DNA of 64,000 bases. It comes from Paracoccus laeviglucosivorans. GTDB taxonomy: Bacteria; Pseudomonadota; Alphaproteobacteria; Rhodobacterales; Rhodobacteraceae. The translations under genes and the position numbers were made by a program. The DNA lies in the NCBI RefSeq assembly GCF_900182695.1, contig NZ_FXTK01000004.1, forward strand, positions 62,001 to 126,000, written 5' to 3'. The notes beneath the pieces were generated by a model. The model had not been told where the DNA came from. It did no database searches and was given only the letters and a program-made list of their open reading frames with translations. Shown here one piece after another: positions 16,324 through 25,893 of the stretch. Position 1 is the first letter of the stretch; every line of letters begins with the position of its first letter.

Positions 16324-18183
16324 ATGACGACCTCCCCCGCGAATCGCCTTTTGAACCGCCGCGAAATCCTGCGCGACGACAACTCCGCACTGCCCGCCAG
16401 CAAGCCCGCCGTCGATCTGGGCGATCTGCCCGAATGGGATCTGACAGACCTTTACGCCGCCCCTGACGCACCCGATCTGGCGGCCGACCTTGCTACGCTA
16501 GGCAAGGCTTGCACCCAGTTCGCGCGCGATTACGAAGGCCGTCTGGCCGCGCTGGAAGCCAGCAAGATGCTGGAATGCATCGAACGTTATCAGGAAATCG
16601 ACATTCTGGCCGGTCGCATCATGTCCTATGCGGGGCTGCGCTATTACCAGAACACCACCGATGCCGCGCGCGCCAAGTTCATGGGCGATCTGCAGGACAA
16701 GATCACCGAGGACACGACCAAGCTTGTGTTCTTCAGCCTTGAATTCAACCGCATTCCCGATGCCCGCTACGCCGAGGTGTTCAGCGCCGAAGCTGGCCCG
16801 GCACGCTACAAACCCGTGTTCGACCGGATGCGTGCCCTGCGCCCCTATCAGCTTTCCGATGAGCTTGAGCGTTTCCTGCATGACAATTCGGTCGTCGGTG
16901 CCGCTGCGTGGAACCGACTGTTTGACGAAACCACCGCCGGTCTGACCTTTGACATCGACGGCGAGGAGACGGGCATCGAAGGTACGCTGAACCTGCTGTC
17001 GGATCATGACCGAAGCAAGCGCGAGGCAGGTGCCAAGGCGCTGGCCGAAACCTTCGGCAAGAACATCAAGCTGTTTGCCCGCATCACCAACACGCTGGCC
17101 AAGGAAAAGGCCATCGAGGACAAATGGCGCAAAATGCCCACGCCCCAGACGGCGCGGCACCTGTCGAACCATGTCGAGCCCGAGGTCGTCGAGGCGCTGC
17201 GCAATGCCGTCACCGCCGCCTATCCGCGCCTGTCCCATCGCTATTATCGGCTCAAGGCCAAGTGGATGGGTCTGGACAAGCTGCAGGTCTGGGACCGCAA
17301 CGCCCCCCTGCCGACCGAGGATCAGCGCCTGATCGCGTGGCCCGAGGCGCAGGCGACCGTGCTGGACGCCTATGCCGGGTTCTCACCCAAGCTGGCGGAA
17401 CTGGCGCAGCCGTTCTTTGACAAGGGTTGGATCGACGCTGGCGTGAAAGCTGGCAAGGCTCCGGGCGCATTCGCCCATCCGACCGTCACCACCGTCCATC
17501 CCTATGTGCTGCTGAACTATCTGGGCAAACCGCGCGACGTGATGACGCTGGCGCATGAACTGGGCCACGGCGTCCACCAGCGTCTGGCAGCGGCACAGGG
17601 GGAATTGCTGGCCTCGACCCCGCTGACGCTGGCCGAGACGGCAAGCGTCTTTGGCGAGATGCTGACCTTCCGCGCGCTGCTGGCCAAGACCTCGGACCCC
17701 GTGCAGCGCAAGGCGCTGATCGCCGGCAAGGTCGAGGACATGATCAACACGGTGGTGCGCCAGATCGCGTTCTACGACTTTGAATGCAAGCTGCACGCCG
17801 CCCGTGCGCAGGGTGAGCTGACACCCGACGACATCAACGCGCTATGGATGTCGGTGCAGGGCGAAAGCCTTGGCGATGCGTTCGAATTCATGCCGGGCTA
17901 TGAGACCTTCTGGACTTATATCCCGCATTTCATCCACTCGCCCTTCTACGTCTATGCCTATGCGTTTGGCGACGGGTTGGTGAACGCGCTTTACGCGGCC
18001 TATGAAGACGGTTTGCCCGATTTTCAGGACAAGTATTTCGCGCTCCTCTCGGCTGGTGGTTCGCAGCATCACAAGGAATTGCTGGCACCCTTTGGCCTTG
18101 ACGCCTCGGACCCGGCATTCTGGGACAAGGGCCTGTCGATGATCGAAAAGCTGATCGACGAGCTTGAGGCGATGGAGGCATGA
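16324..18183 (+). CDS. pepF: Oligoendopeptidase F (M3 family)
   Basis: 619 residues from the ATG at 16324; an in-frame ATG at 16318 sits directly on the AAGGA, so the second one has proper spacing. The zinc site is LAHELGHGVHQRLA near residues 410-424, HExxH followed by a downstream Glu in the segment LAETASVFGEML. The length and the closing section FMPGYETFWTYIPHFIHSPFYVYAYAFG match PepF. It cleaves medium-length peptides in the cytoplasm. The stop overlaps the next start as ATGA at 18180. Confidence 0.95.
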   Translation: MTTSPANRLLNRREILRDDNSALPASKPAVDLGDLPEWDLTDLYAAPDAPDLAADLATLGKACTQFARDYEGRLAALEASKMLECIERYQEIDILAGRIMSYAGLRYYQNTTDAARAKFMGDLQDKITEDTTKLVFFSLEFNRIPDARYAEVFSAEAGPARYKPVFDRMRALRPYQLSDELERFLHDNSVVGAAAWNRLFDETTAGLTFDIDGEETGIEGTLNLLSDHDRSKREAGAKALAETFGKNIKLFARITNTLAKEKAIEDKWRKMPTPQTARHLSNHVEPEVVEALRNAVTAAYPRLSHRYYRLKAKWMGLDKLQVWDRNAPLPTEDQRLIAWPEAQATVLDAYAGFSPKLAELAQPFFDKGWIDAGVKAGKAPGAFAHPTVTTVHPYVLLNYLGKPRDVMTLAHELGHGVHQRLAAAQGELLASTPLTLAETASVFGEMLTFRALLAKTSDPVQRKALIAGKVEDMINTVVRQIAFYDFECKLHAARAQGELTPDDINALWMSVQGESLGDAFEFMPGYETFWTYIPHFIHSPFYVYAYAFGDGLVNALYAAYEDGLPDFQDKYFALLSAGGSQHHKELLAPFGLDASDPAFWDKGLSMIEKLIDELEAMEA

Positions 18184-18680
18184 TCGCACTTGCGCCGCTT
18201 GGTCGCCACGAAATCGACCGGGTGGCGCATATCTCGGTCGCGCCCGAGCAAGAGCAGTTCTGCGGCTCGATCCCCTATCACTTCGCGCTGGATGAGCCGG
18301 AATGCGATTTCCACATCGTCCTGCGCGACGATCGCGTGGTCGGTTTCTTCAAGATCGACCCTGCCTTTGCCAGTCGCTACGGTTTTGCCACCCCCGATGA
18401 GGTCGGATTGCGCGGCATGATGATCGATCAGGCAGAACAAGGGCGCGGCACGGGCAAGGCGGCAATGTCGGCCCTGCGCCCCTATCTGGCGGCGCGCTAT
18501 GACGCGCCGACCTGTGTGCTGACCGTCAATGTGGTGAACCCTGCCGCCCGCGCGATCTATCTTTCTGGCGGCTTTTATGACGAAGGCGCGCTGTATCACG
18601 GCGGCAGGATCGGGCCTCAGCACATTCTTCGGTTGAATTTGCATCAAAAACCCATCGCTCGGGGCGGTGAACTGGCCTAA
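18180..18680 (+). CDS. GNAT N-acetyltransferase
   Basis: 166 residues starting in an ATGA overlap with pepF. The acetyl-CoA pocket is DQAEQGRGTGKAAMSAL (about residues 82-98), followed by VLTVNVVNPAARAIYLSGGFYDEG, a typical final beta strand and helix of the GNAT fold. The substrate is not predictable. The coupling with pepF suggests joint production; a link to released peptides or amino acids is speculation. Confidence 0.85.
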   Translation: MIALAPLGRHEIDRVAHISVAPEQEQFCGSIPYHFALDEPECDFHIVLRDDRVVGFFKIDPAFASRYGFATPDEVGLRGMMIDQAEQGRGTGKAAMSALRPYLAARYDAPTCVLTVNVVNPAARAIYLSGGFYDEGALYHGGRIGPQHILRLNLHQKPIARGGELA

Positions 18681-18707
18681 CCTGCGGCGCAAAGCATGGG
18701 GGACGGG

Positions 18708-19886
18708 ATGCGGTTTCTGCGACGGTTGTTTCTGATGATCCTGACATTGGCAATTCTGGCTGCCGCCATCGTGGCGATCTTTGGTCCCGCCTTCATGGAA
18801 CGGCGTCTGAACCACATGACCGGACCCGCCGAGGGCTGGCCCGTCACCCCCGAAGCGCAGGCATTGCACGACCGTCTGGTGATCGGCGACTGGCATTCCG
18901 ACGCGCTGCTGTGGGACCGCAACCTGCTCAAGCGCGTCGATCGCGGCCATACCGACATTCCGCGCCTGATCGAAGGCAATGTGGCCGTGCAGGTCTTCAC
19001 CACCGTCACGAAAAGCCCGCGCGGCCAGAATTACAGCCACAATTCGACCGAGGCGCCGGACAACATCACCCCGCTGTTCATCGGCCAGCTTCGCCCGATC
19101 CCCAGTTGGTTCAGCCTCAAGGAACGCGCGCTGGTGCAGGCCGCAGCCCTTGAGCGCGCCGCCGAACGTGCGCCGGATCAGTTGCGCATCATCCGCTCGG
19201 CCCAGGATTTGCAGGAATTGCTGGATGCCCGGCGCAGCGGCGCGAAAACCGTTGGCGCGATCCTTGGATCCGAAGGCGGCCACCCCCTAGAGGGCGATCT
19301 GGCCAATCTGCGCGTGCTATATGGCGCGGGCTTTCGCCTGATTGGGCTGACGCATTTCTTTGACAATGAATTGGGCGGCAGCCTGCACGGCGAAGGCGGC
19401 ACGGCATCCGGTCTTAGCGAATTCGGGCAGCAGGTGGTGCGCGAAATGCAGGAACGCCGCATGATCATCGATCTGGCCCATGCCAGCCCGCAGATGGTGC
19501 GCGACGTTCTGGCCATGCCCGGCACGCGGCCGATCCTGTCGCATACCGGCATTCACGGCCAATGCGCCAGCCCGCGCAACCTAAGCGACGATCTGGTCAA
19601 GGCGATTGCGGCCAAGGGCGGCGTGATCGGCATCGGCTATTGGAGCGATGTGAACTGCGGATCGACCCCGGCTGACATCGCGAAATCCATTCAGGCGGCG
19701 ATTGTTCTGGTGGGGGAAGATCACGTCTCATTGGGTTCGGATTACGACGGCTCGGTCGATGCGCCCTTCGATGCGGCGCATCTGTCGTCGCTGACGCAGG
19801 CACTGATGGATGCGGGCCTGTCCGACGATCAGATCGCCAAGGTCATGGGCGAAAATATGATGCGCTATCTTGCTGAAATGCTTTAG
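18708..19886 (+). CDS. Membrane dipeptidase (M19 family)
   Basis: 392 residues from the ATG at 18708; a GGGGGACGGG stretch lies before it, while the ATG at 18696 has none. The N terminus MRFLRRLFLMILTLAILAAAIVAIFGPA is a signal anchor. M19 zinc ligands are visible as DWHSDALLWDRN near residue 61, LTHFFDNELGG, and DLAHASPQMV, IRPILSHTG-like SHTG, then DHVSLGSDYDGSVDAPF. The family hydrolyses dipeptides, some dehydropeptides and beta-lactams. It is probably periplasmic, attached to the inner membrane. It precedes a GST gene by nine bases. Confidence 0.92.
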   Translation: MRFLRRLFLMILTLAILAAAIVAIFGPAFMERRLNHMTGPAEGWPVTPEAQALHDRLVIGDWHSDALLWDRNLLKRVDRGHTDIPRLIEGNVAVQVFTTVTKSPRGQNYSHNSTEAPDNITPLFIGQLRPIPSWFSLKERALVQAAALERAAERAPDQLRIIRSAQDLQELLDARRSGAKTVGAILGSEGGHPLEGDLANLRVLYGAGFRLIGLTHFFDNELGGSLHGEGGTASGLSEFGQQVVREMQERRMIIDLAHASPQMVRDVLAMPGTRPILSHTGIHGQCASPRNLSDDLVKAIAAKGGVIGIGYWSDVNCGSTPADIAKSIQAAIVLVGEDHVSLGSDYDGSVDAPFDAAHLSSLTQALMDAGLSDDQIAKVMGENMMRYLAEML

Positions 19887-19895
19887 GGAAATATC

Positions 19896-20555
19896 ATGCT
19901 TGAAATCCACGGCGTCACTCGCTCGCGCGCCTCGCGCATTGTTTGGCTTTGCCATGAGCTGGACCTGCCCTTTCGTCAGATCCCGGTGATCCAAGCCTAT
20001 CGCCTGCCCGATCCCGACGCGCCCGACGCGCCCCCGAACACACGCTCGCCTGAGTTTCTGGCGCTGTCGCCTGCTGGTGCGATCCCCGTCATCCGTGACG
20101 GCGATCTTGTGCTGACGGAATCGCTGGCCTGCAACCTGCATATCGCGCGCCAGCATGGTGGCGTGATGGCCCCGGAAAATGCCGCCGAAGACGCGCTGAT
20201 GCAGCAATGGTCGCTATATGCCGCGACCGCGATCGAACCCGACGCGCTGCAGGTTCTGTATCTGCACAAGCCCGGTCAGGCCCAACCCGGCGAGGTTCAG
20301 GCACAGGTCGCCAACGCCGCCGAACGCCTGATCCGGCCGCTGCGCGTCATCGACCAGCATCTGGCGCAGCACAGCCACATGGTCGGCGACCGCTTTACCG
20401 TGGCCGATATAAACGTGGCGGAAATCATCCGCTATGCGCAGGGGCATCACGAACTGATGTCGCAATTCCCCGCCATCCGCGCGTGGCTGGAACGCTGCCA
20501 GTCCCGCCCGGCATTCGCAAAAATGTGGCAAGAGCGTCTGGCCGAGCCGGAATAA
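19896..20555 (+). CDS. Glutathione S-transferase
   Basis: 219 residues. The N-terminal thioredoxin-like domain starts MLEIHGVTRSRASRIVWLCHELDLPFRQIPV, then SPAGAIPVIRDGDLVLTESLAC, the glutathione-site PxI and TES motifs of GSTs. The C-terminal helical domain has VGDRFTVADINVAEIIRYAQG, with the conserved Asp of the N-capping box. A cytoplasmic conjugating or peroxidase role is likely, but the class cannot be fixed. It directly follows the dipeptidase gene. Confidence 0.93.
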   Translation: MLEIHGVTRSRASRIVWLCHELDLPFRQIPVIQAYRLPDPDAPDAPPNTRSPEFLALSPAGAIPVIRDGDLVLTESLACNLHIARQHGGVMAPENAAEDALMQQWSLYAATAIEPDALQVLYLHKPGQAQPGEVQAQVANAAERLIRPLRVIDQHLAQHSHMVGDRFTVADINVAEIIRYAQGHHELMSQFPAIRAWLERCQSRPAFAKMWQERLAEPE

Positions 20556-20657
20556 GCCACAATCCATAGTGCCGGGCGTGGGTGCGAACGCTTCCCCTTG
20601 CCCCGGCCTGCCCCGGCATGAGATAACGCCGGATCAGAAGAACAAGACGAGCAGAGC

Positions 20658-22628
20658 ATGGCCGACGATCTTTTCCCCGTCACGGATACCGCGACCGAAA
20701 GCTATTCGGCGGCCTCGATCGAGGTGCTGGAGGGGTTGGAGCCCGTCCGCAAGCGCCCCGGTATGTATATCGGTGGCACCGACGAACGCGCCCTGCATCA
20801 CCTTGTCGCCGAAATTCTGGACAACTCGATGGACGAAGCGGTGGCGGGCCATGCCAACCGCATCGAGGTCGAGCTGATGGCCGATTATTCGGTCGTCATC
20901 CGTGACAACGGGCGCGGCATTCCGATCGACCCGCACCCGAAATTCCCCGGCAAATCCGCGCTGGAGGTGATCCTTTGCACGCTACATGCGGGCGGCAAGT
21001 TCTCGGGCGATGCCTACCAGACCTCGGGCGGCTTGCACGGCGTCGGCGCATCGGTCGTGAATGCGCTGTCGGACACGATGATCGTGCAGGTGGCGCGCAG
21101 CAAGGAATTGTTCGAACAGCGTTTCTCGCGCGGGGTGCCGCTTGGCCCGGTCGTCAAGATCGGCGCGGCCCCGAACCGGCGCGGCACCACCGTCACCTTC
21201 CATGCCGACGAAGACATCTTCGGCCATCACCGCTTCAAGCCGGCACGGCTGATCAAGATGGTCAAGTCCAAGGCCTATCTGTTCTCGGGCGTGGAAATCC
21301 GCTGGAAATCGGAAATCGATGACGGCGAAACGCCGGTCGAGGCGGTATTTCATTTCCCCGGCGGTCTGGCCGATTACCTGACCGAGACCTTGGGCAATTC
21401 CAGCACCTATGCCGACCGCCCCTTTGCCGGCAATGTGGATTTCAAGGAGAAGTTCAACGTTCCGGGCAAGGTCGATTGGGCGATCAACTGGACGCCGTCG
21501 CGTGACGGTTTCATCCAGTCCTATTGCAACACCGTGCCCACCCCCGAAGGCGGCACACATGAAGCAGGCTTCTGGGCCGCGATCCTCAAGGGCATCCGCG
21601 GCTATGGCGAGCTGATCAACAACAAGAAAGCTGCGCAGATCACGCGCGACGATCTGGTGACCGGCGGCTGTGCGCTGGTCAGTTGCTTTATCCGCGAACC
21701 GGAATTCGTCGGTCAGACCAAGGACCGCCTTGCCACGGTCGAGGCCGCGCGCCTGGTCGAAGGCGCCGTGCGCGACCATTTCGACAACTGGCTGGCAGCG
21801 GATACCAAGTCGGCGGGCGCGATCCTTGATTTCCTTGTCCTGCGCGCCGAGGAACGGCTGCGCCGCAGGCAGGAAAAGGAAACCGCCCGCAAGACCGCCA
21901 CGAAAAAGCTGCGCCTGCCCGGCAAGCTGGTCGATTGTTCGGCCACCAACCGCGAAGGGACCGAGCTTTTCATCGTCGAGGGCGACTCGGCAGGTGGTTC
22001 GGCCAAGATGGCGCGCGAAAGAAACAAGCAGGCGCTGCTGCCCCTGCGTGGCAAGATCCTGAACGTGTTGGGGGCGGCGTCGTCCAAATTGGGTCAGAAC
22101 CAGGAAATCAACGATCTTTGCCAAGCGCTTGGCGTCGGCATGGGGTCGCGTTTCAACGTCGATGACCTGCGTTACGACAAGATCATCATCATGACCGACG
22201 CCGATGTGGACGGCGCGCATATCGCATCACTGCTGATGACGTTTTTCTTTACCCAGATGCGCCCGCTGATCGACAAGGGGCATCTGTATCTGGCCTGCCC
22301 GCCTTTGTATCGCCTGACCCAAGGCGCGCATCGCATCTATGTCGCCGATGATGCAGAAAAGGAATTCATGCTTGCCAAGGGTCTGGGGGGCAAGGGCAAG
22401 ATCGACGTGCAGCGGTTCAAGGGTCTGGGCGAAATGGATGCCAAAGACCTGAAGGACACCACGATGAATCCTCTGACGCGCAAGCTGATCCGCGTCTCGA
22501 TCGATGAGGATGAGGGCGGCGAAACCGGCGATCTGGTCGAGCGGCTGATGGGCAAGAAGCCCGAGCTGCGCTTTCAGTTCATTCAGGAAAACGCCCGCTT
22601 CGCCGATGCCGCCGAACTGGACGTATAA
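20658..22628 (+). CDS. parE: DNA topoisomerase IV subunit B
   Basis: 656 residues. The GHKL ATPase is clear: RKRPGMYIGGTDERALHHLVAEILDN, then VVIRDNGRGIPID and GGLHGVGASVVNAL. The TOPRIM domain gives ELFIVEGDSAGGSAKMARERNKQALLPLRG and TDADVDGAHIASLL, and the terminal domain GLGEMDAKDLKDTTMNP. The length and the lack of the extra GyrB insertion favour ParE. It works with ParC to unlink chromosomes. A hairpin with a T run follows the stop. Confidence 0.95.
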   Translation: MADDLFPVTDTATESYSAASIEVLEGLEPVRKRPGMYIGGTDERALHHLVAEILDNSMDEAVAGHANRIEVELMADYSVVIRDNGRGIPIDPHPKFPGKSALEVILCTLHAGGKFSGDAYQTSGGLHGVGASVVNALSDTMIVQVARSKELFEQRFSRGVPLGPVVKIGAAPNRRGTTVTFHADEDIFGHHRFKPARLIKMVKSKAYLFSGVEIRWKSEIDDGETPVEAVFHFPGGLADYLTETLGNSSTYADRPFAGNVDFKEKFNVPGKVDWAINWTPSRDGFIQSYCNTVPTPEGGTHEAGFWAAILKGIRGYGELINNKKAAQITRDDLVTGGCALVSCFIREPEFVGQTKDRLATVEAARLVEGAVRDHFDNWLAADTKSAGAILDFLVLRAEERLRRRQEKETARKTATKKLRLPGKLVDCSATNREGTELFIVEGDSAGGSAKMARERNKQALLPLRGKILNVLGAASSKLGQNQEINDLCQALGVGMGSRFNVDDLRYDKIIIMTDADVDGAHIASLLMTFFFTQMRPLIDKGHLYLACPPLYRLTQGAHRIYVADDAEKEFMLAKGLGGKGKIDVQRFKGLGEMDAKDLKDTTMNPLTRKLIRVSIDEDEGGETGDLVERLMGKKPELRFQFIQENARFADAAELDV

Positions 22629-22652
22629 CGGGGGACGACGATCCCCGTTTTC
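22628..22652 (+). terminator. Terminator of parE
   Basis: ACGGGG at 22628-22633 pairs with CCCCGT at 22643-22648 across a nine-base loop, followed by TTTTCTT-like bases. The stem begins at the parE stop codon. Confidence 0.6.
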
Positions 22653-22928
22653 TTCCATCGTTTCTAACCGTGCTGAGGTTTCATCTGGCCGGTTTTGGTC
22701 ATGTGGGTGACCGGCGGAACAGCAGCATCACCTGCCCTCTTGCCTCGCGTTATGGACAGTTGACCAAAGGTGGTCGCGTCGGATCGCGTGTCTGACATAG
22801 GCGCTTGGCTGAACCTGAACGATTCACGTGATGGCCGCAAAGCAGCCGTCTTGCCTATGGCATCTGCGTGGCCCGGATGGCAGCTTGCACATGACGCGCG
22901 GCGGACCCGACAAGCCAAGGAAACTGAC
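22653..22928. other. Upstream region of the PdxA-family gene
   Basis: 276 bases after the parE terminator. The PdxA reading frame is open from 22770 but the part before 22929 does not resemble PdxA and has no ribosome binding site, so I treat it as leader. No clear hairpin, operator or small gene was recognised here. Confidence 0.3.
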
Positions 22929-23882
22929 ATGAGCGACATCATCGGCATCACCATGGGCGACCCGGCGGGTGTCGGGCCCGAAATCAGCGTCAAGGCGCTG
23001 CGCGAAATGTCCCCTGCCGATCGCGACCGCACCATGATCTATGGCAACCGCGCCACGCTTGAGGCAGCCAAGACCGCTGTCGGTGCGGATGTGGACCTTG
23101 AGGGCCGCGTCGTTGACCTGCACATCGACGGCGCCCCCCTGCCATGGGGCCAGCTTTCCCCGATCGCGGGCGACGCGGCCTTTCGTTTCATCGAAAAAGC
23201 GGTGCGCGATGCCGAAGCGGGCAAGATCGGCTGCATCGTCACCGCCCCCATCAACAAAGAGGCGTTGAACGCCGCAGGTCATCACTATGACGGACATACC
23301 GGGATGCTGCGCAGCCTGACCGGCGCGCAGGCCGCCTATATGCTGCTGGCTTCGGAACGGTTGAAGGTCATCCATGTCTCGACCCATGTTTCCCTGAACG
23401 AGGCAATCCAGCGCGCCACGACCAAGCGTGTGCTGGCGACGATCCGTGCCGGTCATGCCCATCTGCAACGTATCGGCATCGCCAAACCACGTATCGCGGT
23501 GGCGGGCATCAACCCGCATTGCGGTGAAAACGGGTTGTTCGGAACCGAGGATGACGCCCGGATTGCCCCCGCCGTCGCCGCCGCCCGCGCCGAAGGCATC
23601 GACGCCCATGGCCCCATCTCGGCGGATACGGTGTTCCACCGTGCCTATTGCGGGGCTTTCGATCTGGTGGTCGCGCAATATCACGATCAGGGGCATATCC
23701 CGATCAAGCTGGTGGCCTTTGACACGGCGGTGAACGTCTCGGTCGAACTGCCCATTGACCGCACCTCGGTCGATCACGGCACGGCATTCGACATCGCGGG
23801 CAAGGGCATCGCCAACCACAACAACCTGCACGAAGCCATCGCTTATGCCCGCAAGCTGGTCGCCGGCAGAAAAAGGGTATGA
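22929..23882 (+). CDS. PdxA-family dehydrogenase (4-hydroxythreonine-4-phosphate or D-threonate/erythronate 4-phosphate dehydrogenase)
   Basis: 317 residues from the ATG at 22929 with AAGGAAACTG upstream. The family signature starts at [15 protein letters not shown], and metal-binding segments follow: [32 protein letters not shown] and [15 protein letters not shown]. PdxA oxidises 4-phosphohydroxy-L-threonine in vitamin B6 synthesis; the PdxA2 branch oxidises D-threonate or D-erythronate 4-phosphate instead. A four-carbon sugar-acid kinase gene faces it across 145 bases, and that pairing is the known signature of the catabolic PdxA2 branch. I favour PdxA2 but cannot exclude PdxA proper. Confidence 0.85.
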   Translation: MSDIIGITMGDPAGVGPEISVKALREMSPADRDRTMIYGNRATLEAAKTAVGADVDLEGRVVDLHIDGAPLPWGQLSPIAGDAAFRFIEKAVRDAEAGKIGCIVTAPINKEALNAAGHHYDGHTGMLRSLTGAQAAYMLLASERLKVIHVSTHVSLNEAIQRATTKRVLATIRAGHAHLQRIGIAKPRIAVAGINPHCGENGLFGTEDDARIAPAVAAARAEGIDAHGPISADTVFHRAYCGAFDLVVAQYHDQGHIPIKLVAFDTAVNVSVELPIDRTSVDHGTAFDIAGKGIANHNNLHEAIAYARKLVAGRKRV

Positions 23883-24027
23883 GCATCGCGCAGACATCGC
23901 CCTGCGCCTGCCCAAACTTCGGAAAATCCGCACGGACGTGAATCGCATCAATCATTGGAGCAAAGCGCCTTTGATCACATGCAAGATGCGGTCAGAATGG
24001 TTGTCGGCAATTCTTTTGACAGCATGA

Positions 24028-25068
24028 TCATTTCAGGGCGCAGGCTGATTCCCCGATCATGGCCGCGACATGCGCCAGGCATTCCCGTTCACCAAAGCCG
24101 CCGGATTTCGTGACGAATGTCAGCCCCTCTGCTTCAGCGACGACCAGTCCGGGCAGACATTCGCCCCGCAGACGAAGAATGCCGATCCCCAGATAGCGGA
24201 TCACTGCCTCAGCGCTGGCCCCGCCCGTCAGCAATACCGTGCCAAAGCCCGGACGCAAAAGCGGCGCGGCGGCGCGCGCAAGGTTCGCCGCAACGACATC
24301 CCCGCTTGTGGGCACATCGCCGGGCAAGGCCTGCAGGATTATCCGAAAAGCATCGGGCAATTGCCCTGCCGCGCCATTCGGTGCGGCGACATGCGCGATA
24401 CCGGGGCGGCTGCGCAGGTCCGCGACCTGATCCAACGTGATCGGATCCGTTGATCCGACAAGGAACAGCCCACGCGGCCCCGGCAGCGCGACGCGCGGCA
24501 CCATATCCCGCCGCGTTAAATGCCGGGCCAGCGCATCGGCCAGCCCGCGTGCGCCAATCAGCAGATCATCTTGCGATGCCGCAAGGACCGCCTGCATCTG
24601 GGCCACGCTGGCCACATCGGGGATTGTGCTGCGGGTCGCGTTCGGTCCCAGACATGCCACAACCGGGATTGGAATATCGACGCCGAAGCCCTGCACATGC
24701 CCATCGCGCACCACGCGCCCGAATTCGGGAATGGCCGGAGCCATCAGCGCGCTGTTGAAATCCAGCACGGAAATTTCTGCTGCGATGTTTCCTTTCAGCC
24801 GCGAGTCGATCTTCTTGAAGATACGGACCGGCGGCAAAGCATCGACCACCCGGCGCATCCGGCCCGCCGCAGCATCCGCCGAAATCTCGCGACCGGCGGT
24901 GGTGACGGCGATGATGTCCGGTCGCAGGGCCAGTGCCGCAGGCAGATGTTCGGCCCCCAGTGCAAAGGCCACGTCAAGGCCACGCCCGGCAAAGGGCGCG
25001 GCCGCATCCAGCGCCCCGGTCAGATCATCCGCGATGATCGCCAGTGCCAGCGTTCCCTTTTCCGACAA
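24028..25068 (-). CDS. Four-carbon acid sugar kinase family protein (OtnK/DtnK-like, DUF1537)
   Basis: 346 residues from a TTG at 25066-25068 with GGAGGGGC just upstream; the longer frame beginning at an ATG (25107) lacks such a site. The N-terminal domain begins ALAIIADDLTGALDAAAPFAGRG, with KKIDSRLKGN nearby, both hallmarks of the family. The C-terminal nucleotide-binding region has VLLTGGASAEAVIRYLG and the closing FVTKSGGFGERECL. OtnK/DtnK kinases phosphorylate 3-oxo-tetronate, D-threonate or D-erythronate. It is convergent with the PdxA-family gene, supporting a short sugar-acid degradation path; no aldolase or transporter partner lies next to it. Confidence 0.88.
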   Translation of the reverse strand: MSEKGTLALAIIADDLTGALDAAAPFAGRGLDVAFALGAEHLPAALALRPDIIAVTTAGREISADAAAGRMRRVVDALPPVRIFKKIDSRLKGNIAAEISVLDFNSALMAPAIPEFGRVVRDGHVQGFGVDIPIPVVACLGPNATRSTIPDVASVAQMQAVLAASQDDLLIGARGLADALARHLTRRDMVPRVALPGPRGLFLVGSTDPITLDQVADLRSRPGIAHVAAPNGAAGQLPDAFRIILQALPGDVPTSGDVVAANLARAAAPLLRPGFGTVLLTGGASAEAVIRYLGIGILRLRGECLPGLVVAEAEGLTFVTKSGGFGERECLAHVAAMIGESACALK

Positions 25069-25221
25069 TCCGCCCCTCCGAACTCCCAAGGACAGGAGGA
25101 TGCGCATCTGCCGGTCGGTTGTCAAATTCGGGGCGCAACCCAGGATGAAGATCGGTTAATCACGTGAAATGCTTCACGAACCAAAGATCAGGTATGCGGC
25201 AGAAGCGGCGCAATTGCCCCG

Positions 25222-25893
25222 TCAGCCCTGCCGCACGTCCAGTTGGATCACCCGGTCCATCCGTGCCGCCAGTTCCGGGTTATGCGTTGCAATCAGCGCC
25301 GCAAGGCCCGTATCGCGCACCAGCCCCATGAGAACGTCGAACACCCGGTCCGAGGTCGCCGGATCAAGGTTCCCCGTCGGTTCATCCGCCAGCAGCAGCT
25401 TCGGCCCATTCGCCAAGGCGCGGCAGAACGCCACGCGCTGCTGTTCCCCGCCCGAAAGCTGGGCCGGGCGGTGTTCGGCGCGGTGGCTTAGTCCCACCCG
25501 TTCCAGCAGGTCGCGGGCGCGGGCATGGGCGGCGTTACCCGCAACGCCATTCGCAAGCTGCGGCAGCACGATGTTTTCGATGGCCGAGAATTCGGGCAGC
25601 AGGTGATGGAACTGATAGACAAAGCCAAGCGCCTCGCGCCGCGCCTCGGTCCGGGCCTTGTCGGACTGGCCGGTCATGTCTTGTCCGTCCAGCAGCACGC
25701 GGCCGGTATCGGGCGTGTCCAGCAGCCCCGCGATATGGAGCAGCGTCGATTTGCCCGCCCCCGAAGGCGCGACCAGTGCCACCACCTCGCCACGGCCCAC
25801 GCGCAGCGACAGGTCCGACAGCACCGGGACAGGCGCAGGGCCGCCCTTGCCATAGGTCTTGGAGATCGCTTCCAGCAGCAGGACATCACTCAT
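25222..25893 (-). CDS. lolD: Lipoprotein-releasing ABC transporter ATP-binding protein LolD
   Basis: 223 residues from the ATG at 25891-25893, in an eight-base overlap with the end of the permease gene. Walker A is [12 protein letters not shown] (residues about 38-49), the signature [15 protein letters not shown] and Walker [14 protein letters not shown]. Length and the permease neighbour fit LolD, which powers release of outer-membrane lipoproteins from the inner membrane to LolA. A MacB-like efflux ATPase is the alternative, but the partner has the LolC/E layout. It is the second gene of a permease-ATPase pair. Confidence 0.92.
   Translation of the reverse strand: MSDVLLLEAISKTYGKGGPAPVPVLSDLSLRVGRGEVVALVAPSGAGKSTLLHIAGLLDTPDTGRVLLDGQDMTGQSDKARTEARREALGFVYQFHHLLPEFSAIENIVLPQLANGVAGNAAHARARDLLERVGLSHRAEHRPAQLSGGEQQRVAFCRALANGPKLLLADEPTGNLDPATSDRVFDVLMGLVRDTGLAALIATHNPELAARMDRVIQLDVRQG

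Noticed and set aside
25163..25178. CGTGAA-atgc-TTCACG hairpin between the kinase and lolD genes
   Set aside because: Short stem without a T run; too weak to call a terminator or operator.
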